From assembly GCA_023446675.1 (NCBI GenBank), contig JAEXPO010000036.1:1-10335 (forward strand): a DNA stretch of 10,335 bases. Reading direction: 5' to 3'. Below, one piece after another: positions 6,212-10,335 of the stretch. Made by a program: the position numbers and the translations under genes. Each line of letters starts with the position of its first letter. Positions within the stretch are counted from its first letter, which is position 1. The notes under the pieces were generated by a model that worked only from the letters and a program-made list of their open reading frames with translations, was not told where the DNA came from and searched no databases. This stretch comes from Bacillota bacterium (GTDB lineage: Bacteria > Bacillota > Clostridia > DSM-8532).

Positions 6212-8074
6212 ATGGACTTGCTTCCAAAGCCTCAAAAACTAAAGAACCATGAGGGACAATTTATTCTTTCCTATGATACCCGAATACTGATTGATAACAA
6301 GTGGGGGCCCGAAGTACTGGAGCATGCCGCTCTCATTAAAAAAGAGGCGGACCGGTCACTGGGGATCCCACTTGCTCTGTCCAGAGGGCGCGGCTCCGAC
6401 GAGGACAATGCAATCCTTCTCACCCGTTACGCCAAGCCGGTTCCCCAGTTTTATACCCTTACCGTATCACAAAAAGGGATAAGAATTGAGGGAGGGGACA
6501 GGGACGGCCTTCTGTACGGCATTCAGACCCTAAGGCAGCTCATGGCGCTTTATGGAGCGGTCCTGCCGTGTATGGACATAGAGGATTATCCTTCCATACC
6601 TAACAGAGGCTTTTATCATGACATTACCAGGGGGCGGATTCCAACCCTTCAAACCTTAAAGGATTTGGCCGACCGGCTCAGCTATTATAAAATCAATCAG
6701 CTTCAGCTTTATGTGGAAAACACCTACCTCTTCAAGGGCTTCAGCGAGGTAGTCCGGGACGATACCCCTCTTACGGCCGAGGAAATTCTGGAGCTTGACC
6801 AATACTGCGGCCGCCTTTCCATTGAGCTTGTGCCTTCTCTTTCCAGCTTTGGACACCTTTATAAGGTTTTAAGAACCCGCAGCTTTTCCCATCTTTGTGA
6901 GCTGGAGGATCCTCTTTCTGCCCCTCATTCCATGTTTGACCGTATGCATCACCATACCCTGGATGTTTCTAATCCCGACAGCTTCCAACTGGTTAAGAAC
7001 ATGATCCGGGAATTTATTCCCCTTTTCAGCTCAAAGCAATTTAATATCTGCGCCGATGAAACCTTTGATTTGGGAAAGGGAAAAAGCCAGTCCCTGGCTG
7101 AGAAAAACGGCGTGGATGCCCTCTATCTGGACTTCCTCAAAAAGCTTTTGGAGCTTATCCGCGAGGAAGGCCTCAGGCCCATGTTCTGGGGTGACATTAT
7201 CTTAAACCGTCCGGAGGCTTTAAAAGAGATTCCTGAGGAATCGATCTGCCTCAACTGGGGTTATTCCCCCGCTGAAAGGGAGGATAACGCCAGAATTGTT
7301 CATGAAACCGGAGCAACCCAGTACCTGTGCCCCGGGGTTTGGGGCTGGAAGAGCCTTATGAACCGGCTGGATCACGCTTACGGCAATATTTCAGCCATGT
7401 GCGCCTATGGGGCCAAATACCGCTGCGAGGGCATTCTCAATACCAATTGGGGGGATTACGGGAATGTGAATCTTTTAACAACGGCTGTCCCGGGAATCAT
7501 TTATGGCGCGGCCATGTCCTGGAACAGTGAGCTTCCCGCCTTTGACGATTTGAACCAAAGCCTTTCCCGATTGGAATACGGAGACAGGTCCGGCACACTG
7601 GCAGAGCTTTTTAACCGCATCGGCAAGCAGCAGGTATTCACCTGGGAGCTGGCGGTAAGGTATGTGGAGTCAAGGGATCTTGAAAGGGAGGACCGGGAGG
7701 TGGAGGCCTTTTTCAAATCGCTAAACCCGGAAGAACTTATAAAGGCCAATGAAAAGCTCCGCCGGCAAAAAGAGGAGCTGGCCGGGAAAATCCGTGATGT
7801 GAAGGCCCCCTGGCGCAGGGATTTGCACAGCTATTTCGTTATGATGAAGGCAATGGCGCTTTTTAACACCATTGCCCGCATTATTTACGAGACGCGCTAT
7901 AAGAAAGACATTAAAGCCGGCCCGGAGGAAGGCTTTGCCCTGGCGGAGGCTCTGGAGCTTTGGGCTCAGGACTATAAAAAGCTGTGGTACGCGGACAGCA
8001 AGCCCGGAGAGCTTTACCGCATTGAGGAAATTGTTTTCCGATACGCGGATCTCTTAAGGGAAGGCGCCCTTTGA
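6212..8074 (+). CDS. GH20-type beta-N-acetylhexosaminidase-like glycosidase, intracellular
   Basis: This 620-residue protein has the GH20 layout. An N-terminal alpha/beta (GH20b-like) domain spans about residues 1-125, with YTLTVSQKGIRIEGGDRDGLLYGIQTLRQL at 81-110. A TIM barrel begins at the characteristic YPSIPNRGFYHDITRGRIPT (126-145) and runs to about 450. The acid/base pair is probably D282-E283 in NICADETFDLGKG; other conserved-looking sites are SSFGH (211-215), FWGD (325-328), NWGY (348-351) and NWGDYG (412-417), which supply the tryptophans, aspartate and tyrosine expected around an N-acetyl sugar. A charged helical C-terminus follows (about 470-620). There is no signal peptide, so it should act in the cytoplasm on imported oligosaccharides. 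The motif before the catalytic pair is NICADE instead of the classical HxGGDE, suggesting the GcnA-like branch of GH20. Linkage and sugar specificity are inferred, not shown. Confidence 0.85.
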   Translation: MDLLPKPQKLKNHEGQFILSYDTRILIDNKWGPEVLEHAALIKKEADRSLGIPLALSRGRGSDEDNAILLTRYAKPVPQFYTLTVSQKGIRIEGGDRDGLLYGIQTLRQLMALYGAVLPCMDIEDYPSIPNRGFYHDITRGRIPTLQTLKDLADRLSYYKINQLQLYVENTYLFKGFSEVVRDDTPLTAEEILELDQYCGRLSIELVPSLSSFGHLYKVLRTRSFSHLCELEDPLSAPHSMFDRMHHHTLDVSNPDSFQLVKNMIREFIPLFSSKQFNICADETFDLGKGKSQSLAEKNGVDALYLDFLKKLLELIREEGLRPMFWGDIILNRPEALKEIPEESICLNWGYSPAEREDNARIVHETGATQYLCPGVWGWKSLMNRLDHAYGNISAMCAYGAKYRCEGILNTNWGDYGNVNLLTTAVPGIIYGAAMSWNSELPAFDDLNQSLSRLEYGDRSGTLAELFNRIGKQQVFTWELAVRYVESRDLEREDREVEAFFKSLNPEELIKANEKLRRQKEELAGKIRDVKAPWRRDLHSYFVMMKAMALFNTIARIIYETRYKKDIKAGPEEGFALAEALELWAQDYKKLWYADSKPGELYRIEEIVFRYADLLREGAL

Positions 8075-8084
8075 CAAGGGTCTG

Positions 8085-8092
8085 AAAGGAGG
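8085..8092 (+). promoter_or_regulatory. Ribosome binding site of the propeller gene
   Basis: AAAGGAGG is a strong site, 11 bases before the ATG at 8104 and only 10 bases after the previous stop codon, so the two genes are closely coupled in one transcript. Confidence 0.7.
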
Positions 8093-8103
8093 CTAGGATT
8101 CTC

Positions 8104-9960
8104 ATGGATTTATCAAGGCTTCCCCATTATGTGGGGGACATTCATCCCAATTGCGATTACCATCACGGACAGATAACCCCGGCAAGAGGCGTCAAATGCT
8201 ATCAGGTCACCCGTGCCAACCGGGGAAGGCCGGGGGAAGACGACGGCACAGGCCATACCTATAAGCACGCGGCGGATCTGGCCTTTTTCAACAACCGTTT
8301 TTATGTTCAGTACCTGACCAATCCGGAGGACGAGCATGACGGGGCGGGAATATCCGTTCTGGCGGACTCTGAGGACGGCGTCAACTGGAACCGTTTTCGT
8401 GTTTCCTTTCCCGAATACCGCATCAAAAAGTGCGTTAATACGGATTATAAGGGGCTTGTCCACACCTTTTCGGGGGATACCTACGCCTTTATGCACCAAA
8501 GAATGTGCTTCTTTAAGGCCCCCAACGGACGTCTTCTGCTTTTGGGCTTTTACGGCTGGTCACCCAAGCCCTGGATGACCAACTGGGACAATTACGGCAT
8601 TGGCCGGGTTGTAAGGGAAATAAAGAAGGACAACAGCCTGGGGCCCATCTATTTCATCCGGGTGAACCGGCAGGCAGGCTGGCGTGATGAGGATTTGAAT
8701 TATCCCCTGTATACATCCTCTCCTGAAAGGGAATTTGTGGAGGCCTGCGACGCCCTTTTGTCCGATTCGCTCTATGTGCAGCAATGGGCTGAGGAAAACG
8801 GGGACATCGATCCCCTTATTCAAATCAAGCACCCGGAGCACGGAAAGTTCAAGTACGAGGCCTTTTGCTGGTACCATATTGATGAAAAAACCGTCATCGG
8901 CCTGTGGAAGCATGCCTTAACCGCACGGAGCCACGATGGGGGGAAGAGCTGGTCCCCGGTGGTAAAATCCCACAGCCTGGTTATGAGCGGGCAAAAGGTC
9001 TGGGCCGAGAAAACAGGCGACGGGCGTTTTGCCATGGTTTATACACCCACCCTTGAAACCCAGCACCGGTACCCCCTTTGCGTTACCACCTCCGTAGATG
9101 GCCTTGCTTATGACAATATGCTTCTGGTTCACGGCGAGGTTCCGCCCATGAAGTACAAGGGGTTCTGGAAGGATCTGGGGCCTCAGTACATGCGGGGTAT
9201 TGCCGAGGGACTGGACAAGCCGTCAGACGGCGACCTCTGGATGACCTACACCGTCAACAAGGAGGACGTATGGGTGGCTCAAATTCCGGTGCCAATACAA
9301 GGCGAGGATAAGGGGGATTTTGATGAAAGCTTTGAGGACAATGGGGTTCTTGATGCCTGGAATCTTTACTCACCCAAGTGGGCTTTTGCCGGACCCGGCC
9401 TCCTTGAGGGCGGGAAAAAGGCGCTTATCCTTTCCGACAGGGACCCCTACGATTATTCAAAAGCGGAGCGGCTCTTTGAGAAAAGCGCCCAATGCGATTT
9501 TTATTTTACCTTAACTCCCGTTAAGTCCAAACAGGGTGTCCTTTATATTGAGGTCTGCAATGAAAAGGCCCAGGTGGCCGTCCGGCTTGTGCTTCGCGGC
9601 AACGGAAAGCTTTACGCCCGTACCGTGTGCGAGCTGCCTGCCTTTGACTTTGAAGAAAACAGGGACTACGCCCTTGGACTTCACATCGACTGCAAAACCT
9701 TTACCTACAAAATCTCCGTGGATGGGAACAAGCTGACGGACAAAAACGGGGAGGCGGCGGTGTGGAAATTCATGATGGCCGTCAACACCTTAAGCCGGTT
9801 TATTTTAAGAACCGGCCCGGTCCGCTATGCCCCCACTCTTGACGATGTGCCCGACGATTTGCCCGAGGTTCCCCTGCCCGGCTGCGAGGAGCCTTCCGAA
9901 GAGGCCCGGTATGCCCTTCATGGACTTAAATTTGTGAATCAAGACAAACAAGGAGTATGA
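8104..9960 (+). CDS. Asp-box beta-propeller protein, sialidase/glycosidase-like, with C-terminal lectin-like domain; function unknown
   Basis: I do not recognise an assigned enzyme family for this 618-residue protein. Residues about 50-395 look like a six-bladed propeller. Asp-box turns are visible at SEDGVNW (89-95), SHDGGKSW (276-283, canonical SxDxGxxW) and a degenerate SVDGLAYD (330-337). The segments HRYPLCVTTSVDG and LWMTYTVNKEDVWVAQIPVP are like those in proteins commonly labelled exo-alpha-sialidase or BNR-repeat. Residues about 405-575 (from FDESFEDNGVLDAWNLY) resemble a concanavalin-like beta-sandwich. I cannot confirm the sialidase Arg triad or nucleophile. The protein is rich in His, Trp and Tyr, notably HPNCDYHHG (14-22) and a WSPKPWMTNWDNYG stretch (152-165), possible substrate or metal contacts. 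It lacks a signal peptide. Its place between a hexosaminidase-like and an aldolase-like gene suggests a cytoplasmic glycoside hydrolase or lyase. Confidence 0.75.
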   Translation: MDLSRLPHYVGDIHPNCDYHHGQITPARGVKCYQVTRANRGRPGEDDGTGHTYKHAADLAFFNNRFYVQYLTNPEDEHDGAGISVLADSEDGVNWNRFRVSFPEYRIKKCVNTDYKGLVHTFSGDTYAFMHQRMCFFKAPNGRLLLLGFYGWSPKPWMTNWDNYGIGRVVREIKKDNSLGPIYFIRVNRQAGWRDEDLNYPLYTSSPEREFVEACDALLSDSLYVQQWAEENGDIDPLIQIKHPEHGKFKYEAFCWYHIDEKTVIGLWKHALTARSHDGGKSWSPVVKSHSLVMSGQKVWAEKTGDGRFAMVYTPTLETQHRYPLCVTTSVDGLAYDNMLLVHGEVPPMKYKGFWKDLGPQYMRGIAEGLDKPSDGDLWMTYTVNKEDVWVAQIPVPIQGEDKGDFDESFEDNGVLDAWNLYSPKWAFAGPGLLEGGKKALILSDRDPYDYSKAERLFEKSAQCDFYFTLTPVKSKQGVLYIEVCNEKAQVAVRLVLRGNGKLYARTVCELPAFDFEENRDYALGLHIDCKTFTYKISVDGNKLTDKNGEAAVWKFMMAVNTLSRFILRTGPVRYAPTLDDVPDDLPEVPLPGCEEPSEEARYALHGLKFVNQDKQGV

Positions 9961-9967
9961 ATAAAGC

Positions 9968-10335
9968 ATGAAAACAATAAAAAACGGTGTATGGGCTACC
10001 ATGATAACCCCCTTCACCAAGGAGAACAAGCTTAATTATGAGGCCATTGAAAAGCTGATTGAATGGTATGTGAAAAACAGGATTGCAGGCATTTTTGCCG
10101 TATGCCAGTCCAGTGAAATGTTTTACTTATCCGACGAGGAACGCTACGAGCTGGCAAAATTTGTCATAGAGAAAACAGCAGGCAGGCTGGGAATTGTGGT
10201 TTCCTCCCATGTTTCCGACAGCCTGGAGGATCAGAAAAAGGAGCTTTTGAAGATGGCTTCCTTGAAGCCCGATGCCGTTGTCATGGTAAGCAACCGCCTG
10301 GCGGCTCAGGGAGAGGACAGCAGTGTTTTTATCAG
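9968..10335 (+). CDS. DHDPS/N-acetylneuraminate lyase superfamily protein (N-terminal part, cut by window edge)
   Basis: The first 122 codons are visible and the gene continues past the right edge. The N-terminus (GVWATMITPFTKENKLNYEAIEKLIEWYVKNRIAGIFAVCQSSEMFYLSDEER) aligns by eye with the class I aldolase TIM-barrel family containing DapA and NanA: TPF, the (beta/alpha) strand ending at G, then xxE...LSDEER. In place of the classical GTTGE motif it has CQSSE (residues 47-51). The region where classical members have PYY reads VSNRLAAQGED. The Schiff-base lysine would lie outside the window. Members cleave or form 2-keto acids, so it may cleave a keto-deoxy sugar acid, but the altered motifs argue against plain dihydrodipicolinate synthase. 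AGGAG (9951-9955) is 12 bases upstream of this ATG; another ATG at 9957 gives only a 4-codon frame. Confidence 0.85.
   Translation, partial: MKTIKNGVWATMITPFTKENKLNYEAIEKLIEWYVKNRIAGIFAVCQSSEMFYLSDEERYELAKFVIEKTAGRLGIVVSSHVSDSLEDQKKELLKMASLKPDAVVMVSNRLAAQGEDSSVFI

Noticed and set aside
9968..10335. Assignment as DapA (lysine biosynthesis) or NanA (sialic acid lyase)
   Set aside because: The GTTGE and PYY motifs are not present in the expected form, the catalytic lysine is outside the window, and the context is sugar uptake, so a specific gene name is not justified.

Overview
The window carries part of a carbohydrate-uptake and glycan-processing locus, probably from a Gram-positive Firmicute of clostridial or Paenibacillus type. 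The grounds are strong GGAGG-type ribosome sites, a transport cassette of the LplB / YtcP / lipoprotein type, a Thr/Pro/Ser-rich linker behind the lipoprotein cysteine, and a divergent membrane-anchored AraC-family regulator. Base composition and style look even across the window. I see no mobile element, RNA gene or CRISPR array.

Layout. Positions 1-2146 (minus strand) hold an AraC-family sensor-regulator that is intact except for the end of its DNA-binding domain, which lies beyond the left edge. Positions 2147-2563 are a 417-base divergent intergenic region with several inverted and direct repeats, a cre-like box and a weak promoter candidate. From 2564 to the right edge six genes run on the plus strand with short gaps: permease 1 (2564-3478), permease 2 (3551-4435), lipoprotein solute-binding protein (4493-6118), a GH20-type beta-N-acetylhexosaminidase-like enzyme (6212-8074), an Asp-box beta-propeller protein resembling sialidases (8104-9960), and the first 122 codons of a DHDPS/NAL-superfamily aldolase-like protein (9968 to the edge). 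A long hairpin ending in a T-run lies between the binding-protein gene and the enzyme genes, and probably sets their relative expression.

Working model (inference). The membrane regulator senses an extracellular ligand through its Cache-like domain and activates the operon. The lipoprotein and the two permeases import an oligosaccharide, using an ATPase encoded elsewhere. The three enzymes, none with a signal peptide, process it inside the cell. A hexosaminidase-like enzyme, a sialidase-like propeller and an N-acetylneuraminate-lyase-superfamily protein together suggest a glycan with N-acetylhexosamine and possibly a 2-keto-3-deoxy sugar acid. However, the propeller has no proven activity, and the aldolase-like protein lacks recognisable copies of two hallmark motifs of the classical family, so the substrate is open. 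These last two genes are the most interesting part of the window.
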